From NCBI RefSeq assembly GCF_001642935.1, contig NZ_CP016761.1:1178001-1242000 (forward strand): 64,000 nucleotides of DNA, read 5' to 3'. Origin of the DNA: Fictibacillus arsenicus. GTDB lineage: Bacteria > Bacillota > Bacilli > Bacillales > Fictibacillaceae. Shown here in pieces: positions 17,392 through 25,872 of the stretch. The notes under the pieces were generated by a model, which was not told where the DNA came from, did not search any database, and saw only the letters and a program-made list of their open reading frames with translations. Position 1 is the first letter of the stretch, and every line of letters begins with the position of its first letter. The position numbers were made by a program, and so were the translations under genes.

Positions 17392-17809
17392 AGCTGAAGG
17401 AACAGATAAAGATAAATTGTTCAAACTCTATCGAATGTTAGTCCCCAATAGTAAGAAAATGAATGTACTTGAAGAACAAATTGAAGCAATAAGAAAAGAC
17501 CCGAACAATTTTGTACTTGTATACGAGGAAGGCGCAGAAATATTAGGGACAGTGACACTAAACATATGTTTACAAGCTCTGCATGGCAAAAGACCATATG
17601 GAGTGATTGAGAATATAATTGTCCATGAGAATCATCGAAATAAGAATATTGGACAAAAACTTTTACAGTATGTTGAGGAATATTGCAGGTCGTTAAATTG
17701 CCATAGAATTATGCTTCTAAGTAACTCATCCCGTGAAAGTGCACACCAGTTCTTCGAAAGAGAAGGATATGATGGATCAGTCAGTAAGGGATTCAAAAAG
17801 TATTTGTAA
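17381..17809 (+). CDS. GNAT acetyltransferase
   Basis: 142 residues with a full GNAT core: GTVTLNICLQALHGKRPYGV (strand region), IENIIVHENHRNKNIGQKLL (acetyl-CoA pyrophosphate loop, variant of Q/RxxGxG/A), and HRIMLLSNSSRESAHQFFER followed by EGY. Substrate unknown. It overlaps the Nudix gene, so the two are cotranscribed. Confidence 0.88.
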   Translation: MIREAEGTDKDKLFKLYRMLVPNSKKMNVLEEQIEAIRKDPNNFVLVYEEGAEILGTVTLNICLQALHGKRPYGVIENIIVHENHRNKNIGQKLLQYVEEYCRSLNCHRIMLLSNSSRESAHQFFEREGYDGSVSKGFKKYL

Positions 17810-17842
17810 GTATATACCCCGTTAATTCAGCAAGAAAAAGTT

Positions 17843-18127
17843 GTGTGGGGAGTTTGCTTTAACTTAGCCAAAAGCATTTTTAGCCATAGACCTATGCTTA
17901 AAAAAGAATTTTTCACTAAAAAATATAAGGAAGTGCTTAGTAAAGAGTCAATTGAATTAAAGGCCGAACAGGTTTCAGGTATCAAAGGGAAATTAATTGA
18001 AAAGGGCATTGTTTATTCCACCGTATCTGCCGATTACGTTCTTGTCTATGTTTTCGAAGGTGAAGGAGATATGGTTTATATTAATGCCGAGACGGGTGTG
18101 GTTGAAAGGCGTTATATTTTTAACTAG
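17843..18127 (+). CDS. Hypothetical protein, possibly an N-terminally damaged remnant
   Basis: An open frame of 94 residues. The C-terminal half (SADYVLVYVFEGEGDMVYIN, then AETGVVERRY) looks like a real small beta-rich domain of PepSY-like character. The N-terminal part (MWGVCFNLAKSIFSHRP) has no family look, and no ribosome site precedes the GTG. It may therefore be the tail of a larger gene that lost its start. No function can be named. Confidence 0.4.
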   Translation: MWGVCFNLAKSIFSHRPMLKKEFFTKKYKEVLSKESIELKAEQVSGIKGKLIEKGIVYSTVSADYVLVYVFEGEGDMVYINAETGVVERRYIFN

Positions 18128-18150
18128 GAAGTTATTAGAGAGGAAAATAA

Positions 18151-18597
18151 ATGAATTTAACCAAATATAATGGTATAGAGTTCCTTGAGTTTATTAAAGC
18201 GACAGAAGAAGAAATCTATAATTATCATCCTGTAGCGGGCTTATTTGCAGTAATAAAATGTGAAGGTAAGTACCTTTTGTGTTACAACGTTTGGCGTGAA
18301 CAGTGGGAGTTGCCAGCAGGTAGTAGAGAAGATGGAGAAACTCCAAAGGAATGTGCAATAAGAGAACTGTATGAAGAAACTGGACAAATGGTAACTGATT
18401 TAAAGTTTAAAGGTTTATTAAAGTCTAAAAAAACAATAAATGGAGAAATTAAATTTAATCCCGTGTACTTTGCAAACATGGAAAAACTCCAACCTTTAAA
18501 GGAAAACGAAGAAACTTCGAAAATAATGCTATGGGATTTAAAAGAGGAAATTGGTTCTATTGATTCGGTAGATATCAGGATACTAGATTTTATCTAA
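18151..18597 (+). CDS. Nudix hydrolase
   Basis: 148 residues with an intact Nudix box (AGSREDGETPKECAIRELYE, then ETGQ) at about residues 56-79. LLCYNVWREQWELPAGS precedes it, typical of the MutT-like group acting on nucleotides. GAGAGG lies about 8 bases before the ATG. This is the fourth Nudix gene in 12 kb. Substrate unknown. Confidence 0.88.
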   Translation: MNLTKYNGIEFLEFIKATEEEIYNYHPVAGLFAVIKCEGKYLLCYNVWREQWELPAGSREDGETPKECAIRELYEETGQMVTDLKFKGLLKSKKTINGEIKFNPVYFANMEKLQPLKENEETSKIMLWDLKEEIGSIDSVDIRILDFI

Positions 18598-18695
18598 TTA
18601 TAAAATTGAATAGGTATAAAATCTGGCTGATATAAATGGCCTTCCCAAGAAAAAATGATATGATTGTAAAAATAAATTGGGAGAGGAGCAACGAG

Positions 18696-19040
18696 ATGAT
18701 AGATTATAATGGCCGCAGCTTTGTCTCAGTAGAAAATACAGAGAACGGAGAAGTTTCTTCAAAGACTTTTTTTGAATATAAACAAGAGGGTCAGATCATC
18801 ACTGCAACTTATGGTGGAGGGGAAATAATAAAAGGAACATTAGTTGGGATCGTAAAGGAAGACGGTTGTTTAGAGTTTAGGTATAACCACGTAAACACCA
18901 AAAATGAAATTAGAGGCGGACAATGTATTTCTACTCCTGAAATCTTACCAGACGGGCGAATCAGGCTTTACGAGAATTGGAAATGGCTTGACTCAGAAGC
19001 TACTGAGGGAAATTCCATTATTGAAGAGGTTAAACTATAA
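18696..19040 (+). CDS. Small hypothetical protein of the type often labelled n-acetylglutamate synthase
   Basis: 114 residues: [20 protein letters not shown], then [34 protein letters not shown] and a Trp-rich end ([20 protein letters not shown]). The pattern matches a short beta-rich family that databases often carry under an n-acetylglutamate synthase name. No catalytic motif is visible and I would not trust that label. GAGAGGAG at 18681 supports the ATG at 18696 over the far-upstream start of the open frame. A piece of a second copy of its 3' end lies at 19988-20031. Confidence 0.75.
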   Translation: MIDYNGRSFVSVENTENGEVSSKTFFEYKQEGQIITATYGGGEIIKGTLVGIVKEDGCLEFRYNHVNTKNEIRGGQCISTPEILPDGRIRLYENWKWLDSEATEGNSIIEEVKL

Positions 19041-19208
19041 CACTGTTCGTTACTCAAAAGATAATAAAAGCAAGCGTTAAAGTAGAGCATTTCTTCAAGA
19101 AAGAGAAGTGTTCTTTTTTATTGAATTAAAGGGAATGTTATAAAGTATGTTTGAACGAATAACTTTAAAAAAGGATTAGTAAAAAAGAATCTCGTTAGAG
19201 GGATATCG

Positions 19209-19496
19209 TTGGATAACAAGATCAAAGAATTAAGTATTATTTCATCTCTTTTAGCAATCGCAGGGTTAGTTCTGATGTTTTCAAGTAACTATTTTGGGAC
19301 TACCATGGGCGATTCTTGGCTTCATGATCAAGCTGGCGTTGCTGATACTGATCAATATAATCGAGTTGTTGACACGTATAAAAATAACTTTGTGATCATT
19401 GGAAGCATTCTGTTTGGAGCAGGTATCTTAACAGCCATTCTTACGTACTTTATATCTTTCCTAACCGTAAAGAATGAAAATAGAAATATAGTCTGA
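19209..19496 (+). CDS. Small two-span membrane protein
   Basis: 95 residues with membrane segments near residues 9-27 (SIISSLLAIAGLVLMFSS) and 62-84 (FVIIGSILFGAGILTAILTY), separated by a polar, acidic loop likely outside the cell. Start TTG at 19209 after GAGGGATATCG. No family recognised. The lipoprotein gene follows 16 bases on, so the two probably form a pair. Confidence 0.6.
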   Translation: MDNKIKELSIISSLLAIAGLVLMFSSNYFGTTMGDSWLHDQAGVADTDQYNRVVDTYKNNFVIIGSILFGAGILTAILTYFISFLTVKNENRNIV

Positions 19497-19512
19497 CGAG
19501 GTGATAAAAGAG

Positions 19513-19986
19513 TTGAAGAGCTTGAGTAAGCAAAAATATTTTGCAGCTGCATGGCTGATCTGCATTCTTCTGCTGACTGGATGTATAGGTGAGGATTATT
19601 ACGAAGACCCACCTACAGCGCATTTAGAGATAGGAGATAAGAAGTATAAACTGAAAGAGGGGAATCGTAACTGGAGATTTACTGATGAAGACCTCAATAA
19701 GGAACACATTGATCTGAAAGAGCTCGCTGCCAAACAGAAACAGATTACGGTGAAACCAGGCGGACGGGCCCTCTTAGTTTATGAACAGAATGGTAAAGAC
19801 GGCCATTATATCTATACTGGGCAAACGATAGGTGTAGTAGCTAGAAAAGGCGATGAGATTCAGATTCTAGGTGAACAAGCTGGAGGATTCTATTTTCCGA
19901 AAGAAAAAGGCAATTATGTATTAGAAATAGACTTCGATTCTGATCAGGGAGATACGGAATTTGTAGGGAATATTAAAGTGGAATAA
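19513..19986 (+). CDS. Lipoprotein
   Basis: About 157 residues with a lipobox (ICILLLTGC) near residue 24, then a beta-rich domain (HLEIGDKKYKLKEGNRNWRF ... GNYVLEIDFDSDQGD). GAGGTGAT at 19498-19505 fits the TTG at 19513; the GTG at 19501 lies inside the ribosome site. The broken lipoprotein at 23088 shares the layout (short lipidated start, KEGN/KAGNY-K-W motif, GRYIYEV/GNYVLEI end), so the two are probably paralogues. Function unknown; likely anchored on the outer face of the membrane. Confidence 0.78.
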   Translation: MKSLSKQKYFAAAWLICILLLTGCIGEDYYEDPPTAHLEIGDKKYKLKEGNRNWRFTDEDLNKEHIDLKELAAKQKQITVKPGGRALLVYEQNGKDGHYIYTGQTIGVVARKGDEIQILGEQAGGFYFPKEKGNYVLEIDFDSDQGDTEFVGNIKVE

Positions 19987-19987
19987 T

Positions 19988-20031
19988 TGATATAATGGCT
20001 TGACTTTGAAGCAACGGAGGGAAGTTCCATT
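19988..20031 (+). pseudogene. Remnant of the 3' end of a gene like 18696-19040
   Basis: The DNA from about 19991 (ATGGCTTGACTTTGAAGC ...) aligns with 18979-19021 at about 85 percent by eye. It would encode WLDFEATEGSSI against [12 protein letters not shown]. Only this tail is left. Confidence 0.65.
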
Positions 20032-20163
20032 ATGTCCATTAAGGACCGTCTCATCGCCTCCAATATTGCCATGGTCGTCATACCTTTCATTTTGTTTATC
20101 TTGTTTGAGATTTTGTTGGCAACCTTACTTTTTGGAAGAACGAATGGGACTGCTGATAACTTT
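20032..20163 (+). pseudogene. N-terminal fragment of a sensor histidine kinase
   Basis: MSIKDRLIASNIAMVVIPFI followed by a membrane segment is the usual N-terminus of a Bacillus two-component sensor kinase. The kinase-like sequence stops near codon 44 and the frame ends at 20212-20214; no sensor or kinase domain follows. The 3' boundary is approximate. Confidence 0.55.
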
Positions 20164-20164
20164 T

Positions 20165-20402
20165 TTATTTTTTATCCAGGAAATTTTTTAATGGCTTTTG
20201 AAGTAAATCCATAATGCCTGCGATGATACTTGTTGCCAAAATGCCCATTAGACTTAGTGAAATTGGACCTGCTGCATCGTCACCTGTAACTTTTGCGAGC
20301 ACCTTTAAGCTTACTATTCCTAACAGAATGAGGAAAATGACTGTAAAAGAACATTTTTTTATAACATTTAAAGATTTAAGTGATAACTCGGAGAAAGCAT
20401 TG
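20165..20402 (-). pseudogene. C-terminal fragment of a DUF2975-like membrane protein
   Basis: The minus strand reads NAFSELSLKSLNVIKKCSF, then membrane segments VIFLILLGIVSLKVLA and ISLSLMGILATSIIAGIM, and a basic end before TAA at 20167-20165. FSELSLKSLN followed by two spans is typical of the second half of DUF2975 proteins. Upstream, the frame meets a stop within a few codons, so the first half is lost. Confidence 0.5.
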
Positions 20403-20451
20403 TTCCTTTTTTATTTAAAGTAAATAATATCGTTTATCAATAAAAAAAGAC

Positions 20452-20477
20452 AAATGAAATCATTTACGATTTCATAT
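20452..20477 (+). repeat. Left target-site duplication of the IS element (26 bp)
   Basis: Identical to 21992-22017. It contains the palindrome ATGAAATC-N6-GATTTCAT, the stem of an older terminator. Confidence 0.9.
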
Positions 20478-20479
20478 CA

Positions 20480-20518
20480 GCTTGTAGACAAAGTATATGT
20501 CTACAAGCTTTTTTTATT
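20480..20518 (+). terminator. Hairpin in the IS left end
   Basis: GCTTGTAGACA pairs with TGTCTACAAGC and a seven-T run follows. It would stop read-in transcription before the transposase. A second hairpin (AAACCCCTTTTC/GAAAAGGGGTTT, 21946-21979) lies in the right end. Confidence 0.8.
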
Positions 20519-20558
20519 GTAGAATTAAACTAGATAATGTTTGAGGGGAGAAATTAAC

Positions 20559-21914
20559 ATGTTATCTAAGCATTCTACTGAAGGACGTCATCAAGTAACT
20601 TTAGCAGCTCTCGACGAGCTTGTACCTCAGGATCATTTAGTACGTAAAATTGATCAAGTTATGGACTTTGATTTTATTTATGATGCAGTAAAACATACAT
20701 ATTCACTAGATAATGGCAGACCGAGTGTAGATCCAGTTGTTCTTATCAAAATGGTCTTAATCCAGTACCTGTTTGGTATTCGCTCCATGCGTCAAACGAT
20801 TAAAGAGATTGAAACAAACGTCGCTTATCGATGGTTTTTAGGCTATGACTTTAGTGAGAAGATACCTCATTTTTCAACCTTCGGTAAGAACTACGCACGC
20901 CGTTTTCACGATAGTGATCTCTTTGAACAAATCTTCTACCGTATTCTTCGTGAAGCGATGAATCATGGATTGGTTGATCCAACTGTTGCGTTTATTGATT
21001 CCACACATGTGAAAGCAAACGCCAATAAAAAGAAGTTCGATAAGAAAACAGTTCGTGTTGAAACGCGTAGCTATCAGAACTTATTAGAAGAAGAAATTAA
21101 TGTTGACCGTGAGGAACACGGAAAAAAGCCATTACCCCCTCAAACGAAGATTGAAACTAAAGAAGTGAAAATAAGTACGACTGATCCTGAGAGTGGCTAC
21201 TATGTGAAGGATGAACGAGAGAAATTGTTTGCCTATTCCTTTCATACAGCCAGCGACTCGAGAGGATTTATATTAGGAAGTTTAGTCACAGGAGCCAATG
21301 TTCATGACAGTCGAATGCTCGAGCCATTGATGAATCAGTTGATCGAAAATGTAGGAACACCAACTGCCCTTGCCGTTGATGCAGGATATAAAACGCCAGC
21401 TATCGCTAAGTATTTAATAGATCAGGAAATCCGTCCCGTGATGCCATATACCAGACCCAAAACAAAAGATGGTTTCTTTAAGAAATACGAGTACGTCTAC
21501 GATGAATACTATGATCAATACATATGCCCACAAGGTGAGATTTTATCGTATAGAACGACGACCCGTGAGGGCTATCGTCAATACGCTTCCAATCCTTTGA
21601 AGTGCCAAAACTGTCCAGTACTCTCTCAATGTACACAGAGCCAACAGCACATAAAGATGATTCACAGGCACATCTGGGAGGATTATCTCGAAGAAGCCAA
21701 TCACCTCCGACATACTGAAGAGAATAAAGAAATGTATGCAAAGCGAAAAGAAACGATTGAACGTGTTTTTGCGGATGCAAAAGAAAAGCATGGTATGCGA
21801 TGGACGAAGCTCAGAGGGCTTAAAAAAGTGTCCATGCAGGCGATGCTTACTTTCGCTGCCATGAACCTTAAAAAACTGGCAAACTGGACATGGCGAGAGC
21901 CATGCCCAGCTTGA
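20559..21914 (+). CDS. IS1182-family transposase
   Basis: About 451 residues. The N-terminal DUF772-type domain (LAALDELVPQDHLVRKIDQV ... PVVLIKMVLIQYLFGIRSMR) is followed by a DDE domain. The acidic residues are visible in FIDSTHVKANANK, ALAVDAGYKTPA and RKETIERVFADAKEKHGMRW. A Cys cluster (CPQGEI ... CQNCPVLSQC) sits between the second and third. GAGGGGAG precedes the ATG at 20559. No frameshift is seen, so it should be functional. Confidence 0.94.
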   Translation: MLSKHSTEGRHQVTLAALDELVPQDHLVRKIDQVMDFDFIYDAVKHTYSLDNGRPSVDPVVLIKMVLIQYLFGIRSMRQTIKEIETNVAYRWFLGYDFSEKIPHFSTFGKNYARRFHDSDLFEQIFYRILREAMNHGLVDPTVAFIDSTHVKANANKKKFDKKTVRVETRSYQNLLEEEINVDREEHGKKPLPPQTKIETKEVKISTTDPESGYYVKDEREKLFAYSFHTASDSRGFILGSLVTGANVHDSRMLEPLMNQLIENVGTPTALAVDAGYKTPAIAKYLIDQEIRPVMPYTRPKTKDGFFKKYEYVYDEYYDQYICPQGEILSYRTTTREGYRQYASNPLKCQNCPVLSQCTQSQQHIKMIHRHIWEDYLEEANHLRHTEENKEMYAKRKETIERVFADAKEKHGMRWTKLRGLKKVSMQAMLTFAAMNLKKLANWTWREPCPA

Positions 21915-21991
21915 TATCTTAACTAAAAAAAGCTAAAAACAGGACAAACCCCTTTTCAATTTATAGTGAAAAGGGGTTTGTCTACGGTCTG

Positions 21992-22017
21992 AAATGAAAT
22001 CATTTACGATTTCATAT
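21992..22017 (+). repeat. Right target-site duplication of the IS element (26 bp)
   Basis: Exact copy of 20452-20477. Removing the IS and one copy restores a terminator-like palindrome with A and T runs on its two sides (AAAAAAAGAC ... GTCTTTTTT). Confidence 0.9.
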
Positions 22018-22089
22018 GTCTTTTTTAGTGTTTTTTATTGTTTGTACTCCAAAAGTGAAGTACTTACTGTTAGAGGTAGTTGCTTTTTT

Positions 22090-22458
22090 TTAATAGGCGG
22101 GCGATCCCATCTCCATATTCCCGTTTAATAAATCGATAGAGAACCACCATCCTGAAAGAGGAGACTTTTTGGCTTGATCATCTGCTTCCGTACAAGCAAC
22201 CTGTTTACCGCTCAAATACCAAAAATGATAATGTTCCGGAGGTTCAACTTTAAATAATAATTGACCTTCTAAATCAAATCCAAATAAATAGTCCGTTGTT
22301 TGCGAATCCCTTGTTAGGATTAATACTCTATTTTCTTTTGATAGAACATGGACGGTTTCAACTTTACCTAATACGAATTCCTCTGTGCCGTTTTTTACGG
22401 TGTTAAAATCATCACCATCAGTAGAAAAATGAAATGCATCATTTATTCCAAAGAACAT
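22090..22458 (-). CDS. Hypothetical protein
   Basis: A 122-residue, probably cytoplasmic protein. Short beta-strand-like stretches (VLILTRDSQTTDYLFGFDLE, then GQLLFKVEPP) suggest a beta-propeller-like or Ig-like fold. No membrane segment or signal is seen and I recognise no family. GGAGGTGGGAAG precedes the ATG. Its natural terminator was probably the palindrome now split by the IS. Confidence 0.65.
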   Translation of the reverse strand: MFFGINDAFHFSTDGDDFNTVKNGTEEFVLGKVETVHVLSKENRVLILTRDSQTTDYLFGFDLEGQLLFKVEPPEHYHFWYLSGKQVACTEADDQAKKSPLSGWWFSIDLLNGNMEMGSPAY

Positions 22459-22609
22459 CTTCCCACCTCCATAGAAAAGAATAATAGCTTCCTATTTATG
22501 TTTATTATAGATTTTGAAAGAAGCAAATGAAAGCTAATGAACTAATCTGAAAAAAGGGTTGTAAGGCGTTAAATCGAATTTAATTTTGGAAAGGAAAGGA
22601 TGTGATCGA

Positions 22610-23062
22610 TTGGATCATGAAATTATTATTATACCCTATGAATCTAAGTATGCTGAACAAACAGTTAAAATGTGGAGAGAAAGCAAGTACAAGGCTATTG
22701 GTCATAAAGAAGCTCATAGTTTTGAAAGCCATGTATACTTTTTGAATCATATTTTACATAAAGAATATCAAGTTGATATAGCCCTATGGGATGAAAACGT
22801 GGTTGGAATCATTGCATATAATGAATCGGAAATTATCCAGCTCTATATTCATAACGACTATCAGGGTAAGGGTATAGGAAAAAGCTTACTTAGAAAAGCG
22901 AAGGAACAATCATCAGGAAGATTAACATTATACACATTCGAGATAAATAAAAAAGCCCAACGCTTTTATGAGATGAATGGCTTTAAGATCATTGGTAGAG
23001 GGCATGAAAATGAAGAAAATTTGCCAGATATCCTTTATGAATGGATTAAAAGTGTAGATTAA
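22610..23062 (+). CDS. GNAT acetyltransferase
   Basis: 150 residues. VGIIAYNESEIIQLYIHNDY and the acetyl-CoA loop QGKGIGKSLLRKAKEQ are clear, as is the C-terminal NKKAQRFYEMNGFKIIGRG. AAAGGATGTGATC precedes a TTG at 22610; an upstream in-frame TTG at 22586 overlaps the ribosome site. Substrate unknown. Confidence 0.9.
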   Translation: MDHEIIIIPYESKYAEQTVKMWRESKYKAIGHKEAHSFESHVYFLNHILHKEYQVDIALWDENVVGIIAYNESEIIQLYIHNDYQGKGIGKSLLRKAKEQSSGRLTLYTFEINKKAQRFYEMNGFKIIGRGHENEENLPDILYEWIKSVD

Positions 23063-23087
23063 GTCAGATTAAAAAAGAAGGTATGTA

Positions 23088-23548
23088 TTGAAAGTGAAAA
23101 ATATATTATTTGCTCTCGTAATTGCGTCACTTTGGCTAACGGGTTGTATGATTGGTACTGAAGAAATAAAGACGATTTTCCTCCTTCTATGGCGGGATTG
23201 ATTAATGTCCAGGGGAAAGAGTATGAAATGAAAGCAGGAAATTATAAATGGAAAAGAAAGAAAGGATCGGAAACTGAGGTTGTACAAACAGATGCTGCAT
23301 CTCCATCCCAAAAAGGTGAAAATTACAATGCCATTGGGTTGGGACCGAACACTAACATTAATATTGAAATTGAAGATAATCCAAAGATATCCGTTTACCA
23401 ATGGAATGAGACCGGTAGAGATAAAGAAGTCACCATAAAAAATAATCATTTAGCTGTTCCGTCAAGAAAAGGTCGGTACATCTATGAGGTATTAGCCAAA
23501 TGGTCAAATGGCGAAGTATCCTACACGTTTGTAGTTGAAGTGAACTAA
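23088..23548 (+). pseudogene. Frameshifted lipoprotein
   Basis: TTG at 23088, after AAGAAGGT, encodes KNILFALVIASLWLTGC, a clean lipobox, then MIGTEEIK and out-of-frame sequence to a TGA at about 23202. From about 23173 another frame (KDDFPPSMAGLINVQGKEYE ...) is open to 23548 and carries the domain (KAGNYKWKRKKGSETEV ... GRYIYEVLAKWSNGEV). One indel around 23165-23180 separates signal from domain. It is probably a paralogue of the lipoprotein at 19513. Confidence 0.7.
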
Positions 23549-23602
23549 TTAACTCTTTGGATTATTACAGAAGAAGCTTTCCCTAATTTAATACTATAAA
23601 AA

Positions 23603-23764
23603 TTATTTGGAGCTTTTTAATATAGGTAGTAGAGAAGGAGCTAAACGTTTAATTGTTTCCATAGGAGAAGAATAAGAAATCTTTTGTATCTTAAAATTCG
23701 GTTGTTCATCATTATTCAGGCGTTTTAAAAGTTGTTCTTTATATTGCTTTTTTGTAAATTTCAC
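23603..23764 (-). CDS. Short ORF, 53 residues
   Basis: The minus strand has AGAGGTG 6 bases before a GTG at 23764 and then a 53-residue frame starting MKFTKKQYKEQLLKRLNN and ending LAPSLLPILKSSK. It is basic, with no membrane segment. The good ribosome site and stop-free length favour a real small gene, but no family is recognised. Confidence 0.45.
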   Translation of the reverse strand: MKFTKKQYKEQLLKRLNNDEQPNFKIQKISYSSPMETIKRLAPSLLPILKSSK

Positions 23765-24010
23765 TTCCAACACCTCTACTTTTGATTTCTAGGTATTGCT
23801 TGATATTTGTATAATACTACAAATTAGTAGAATTAGATATATTTAGGATTGTCAGTGTTCTTCACTTTTAAAACAAACCTTCTTGCTAAAACTTCCTATT
23901 TCAAAGGATTATTTATTGAGTTAATTTTAAAATTTTGAAATAATTGGTATTAACAAATGGGGTAGGTTAGTTCAATAAGTTATTATATAGATTTTGGGGG
24001 ATGTTAGATA

Positions 24011-24625
24011 TTGGTTTTGATTAATGGAAGTTTAATTATCTTATTAGCATTTATATGTTATGTAGTGGTACGAAGTATTTTAATAGGAAGAAATTATAGA
24101 AACAAAGTTCAAATTTATTGGCTTAAAGAAATGATAAAATTTCTTTTTGTTATATACATAAGTTTAGTTATCTCTGTAACTTTATTTCCTTTACCATTAG
24201 GATTTCAATATGAATATGAAAATCTTCTCCGTAATATTAACATCGTTCCTCTTGTAACGATTATCAATAATATTAGTCAAATTGGTACTGCTTATGATGG
24301 CGATGTTCTTTTTATGATTTCACTTATTGTTAGAAACGTAGGCGGGAATATTTTGTTATTCATGCCTTTAGGTTTTTTAGCACCCATTGTTTGGAATAAA
24401 GCAAAAGGTTTAAAATCAGTTACCTTTTTAGGGTTGGCTGTGTCTATCACTATTGAAATTTTACAGCTTTTAGAATCTTTTGGCGGTGGATGGGGACGAG
24501 TCACTGATATTGATGATGTTATTTGTAATGTGTTAGGTGCAGTAATAGGATACTTTATTTATGTGTTTTTTAGTAAAACAGGTGAAAAGTTTAAAATAAG
24601 CGTCATTACAAATTTGAATGCATAG
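24011..24625 (+). CDS. VanZ-like family membrane protein
   Basis: 204 residues with about five membrane segments. The VanZ signature is visible: NVGGNILLFMPLGFLAPI, an intramembrane Glu (ITIEILQLLESFGG) and RVTDIDDVICNVLGAVIGY. VanZ-like proteins are linked to low-level teicoplanin resistance and cell-envelope functions, though most have no proven role. TTG start after GGGGGATG. The gene is more AT-rich than its neighbours, which may hint at transfer. Confidence 0.85.
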   Translation: MVLINGSLIILLAFICYVVVRSILIGRNYRNKVQIYWLKEMIKFLFVIYISLVISVTLFPLPLGFQYEYENLLRNINIVPLVTIINNISQIGTAYDGDVLFMISLIVRNVGGNILLFMPLGFLAPIVWNKAKGLKSVTFLGLAVSITIEILQLLESFGGGWGRVTDIDDVICNVLGAVIGYFIYVFFSKTGEKFKISVITNLNA

Positions 24626-24662
24626 TTTTTTACGAAACTGAATCATGAATAGATATAATAAG

Positions 24663-24692
24663 AAAACGACCAGACATCAATCTGGTCGTTTT
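24663..24692. terminator. Bidirectional terminator
   Basis: A 12-bp perfect stem (AAAACGACCAGA/TCTGGTCGTTTT) with a 6-nt loop lies between the convergent VanZ-like and Gfo/Idh/MocA genes. Confidence 0.92.
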
Positions 24693-24697
24693 GATCA

Positions 24698-25693
24698 TTA
24701 TCGTGTACGGGTATCCGCTGGGAATACGAGTCCAATCTGCTTTCTAGCTTCATCCATGATCTTCATAACTTGTAAGCTGTTTTCATGAGAATTGTAATCT
24801 GACTCTAGTTTTCCGGCTTTTACGAGATCCATGAACTCTTTTGCTTCATAATACATCTTCGGCTTGTCTTGCTCTACCGTGATATCTTCTGTTGTACCGT
24901 CTTTATAACGGATTTCGATTTTCGACATGTCTTGAATATGGTCGATCAGGATGCTTCCGTTCTCGCCTTGGATCTCTGACGGAACGTACGAGTTCGAGAT
25001 CTTCGAGTACATGACCACTGCGCCTTTGTCTCCATAGTTCAAGAGGATGCTGCCTTCACCGTCCACTCCAGACTCCAACAGAAATCCGTTCGCTTTTACC
25101 GAATCAGGCTTTCCGAAAAGAACGACCATCGGGTACAGACAGTAGATCCCAATGTCCATCATCGATCCGTTTGAAAACTTAGGGTTAAACGCGTTTAGAA
25201 TCGTTCCTTCTTTGTACTTATCGTAGCGGGAAGAGTACTGACACGAGCTTGCAAAATAGCGGCGTACAGGTCCGATCTTATGTAATTTCTCCTGGATGCT
25301 CTTAAAGTTCGGCATGACAGTAGAACGCATTGCTTCCATCAAGAGGACGTTGTTCTCTTTGGCAGCTACGATCATGCTTTCCATTTCTTTTGCGTTAGAA
25401 GCCATTGGTTTCTCACAGATCACATGCTTGCCATGATTCATCAATGTAATGGCTTGTTCGGCATGAAACGAGTTCGGGCTCGCGATATAAACGGCTTCGA
25501 TCGTATCGCTCGCTGCCATCTCCTCTACATCTGTAAACGTGTGTTCAGCACCATTTCTAACGGCAAAATCCTTTGCTTTTTCTTCCGAACGTGAGTAGAC
25601 AGCTGATAATGTAAAACCTTCCACTTCTTTTGCTGCAGTAATAAAACTTTCAGTAATCCAATTTGTTCCAATCACACCGAATTTCAATACCAT
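24698..25693 (-). CDS. Gfo/Idh/MocA family NAD(P)-dependent oxidoreductase
   Basis: 331 residues. The Rossmann start (KFGVIGTNWITESFITAAKE) and the EKP motif (KHVICEKPMASNAKEMESM) near residue 95 are clear. The C-terminal alpha/beta domain (SNGSMMDIGIYCLYPMVVLF) carries the usual catalytic-region Asp. Members oxidise or reduce sugars, inositols or related polyols; this substrate is unknown. AAAGGAATG precedes the ATG. Single-gene unit. Confidence 0.92.
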   Translation of the reverse strand: MVLKFGVIGTNWITESFITAAKEVEGFTLSAVYSRSEEKAKDFAVRNGAEHTFTDVEEMAASDTIEAVYIASPNSFHAEQAITLMNHGKHVICEKPMASNAKEMESMIVAAKENNVLLMEAMRSTVMPNFKSIQEKLHKIGPVRRYFASSCQYSSRYDKYKEGTILNAFNPKFSNGSMMDIGIYCLYPMVVLFGKPDSVKANGFLLESGVDGEGSILLNYGDKGAVVMYSKISNSYVPSEIQGENGSILIDHIQDMSKIEIRYKDGTTEDITVEQDKPKMYYEAKEFMDLVKAGKLESDYNSHENSLQVMKIMDEARKQIGLVFPADTRTR

Positions 25694-25872
25694 TCATTCC
25701 TTTCAAAATAAGGTAGGCAAAAGCCATACCGTTTTCATATTATGTATTCTACTCCTTTCGTCACGAGAAAGACAAATGAACAGGACCAATTGACTGTTTT
25801 TGTCAGAAAAAGTTTTATACTATAATATTTTGGGGTAAACTATAAACAAAACCTGGTAAGGAGGGATGAGTT

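Larger units (their letters stand above)
20478..21991 (+). mobile_element. IS1182-family insertion sequence, complete (1514 bp)
   Basis: The ends are 15-bp imperfect inverted repeats: CAGCTTGTAGACAAA at left and CAGACCGTAGACAAA (reverse complement) at right, 12 of 15 identical. A single full-length transposase lies between them, and exact 26-bp direct repeats flank the element. The ends are set where TIR and direct repeat meet. IS1182 elements are known to favour palindromic targets and to make duplications of variable length. With an intact transposase, TIRs and duplication, the insertion looks recent. Confidence 0.92.

Noticed and set aside
20214-20423. 69-residue plus-strand frame before the IS
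   Set aside because: The minus strand of the same DNA encodes a recognisable DUF2975-like tail, so this frame is its shadow.
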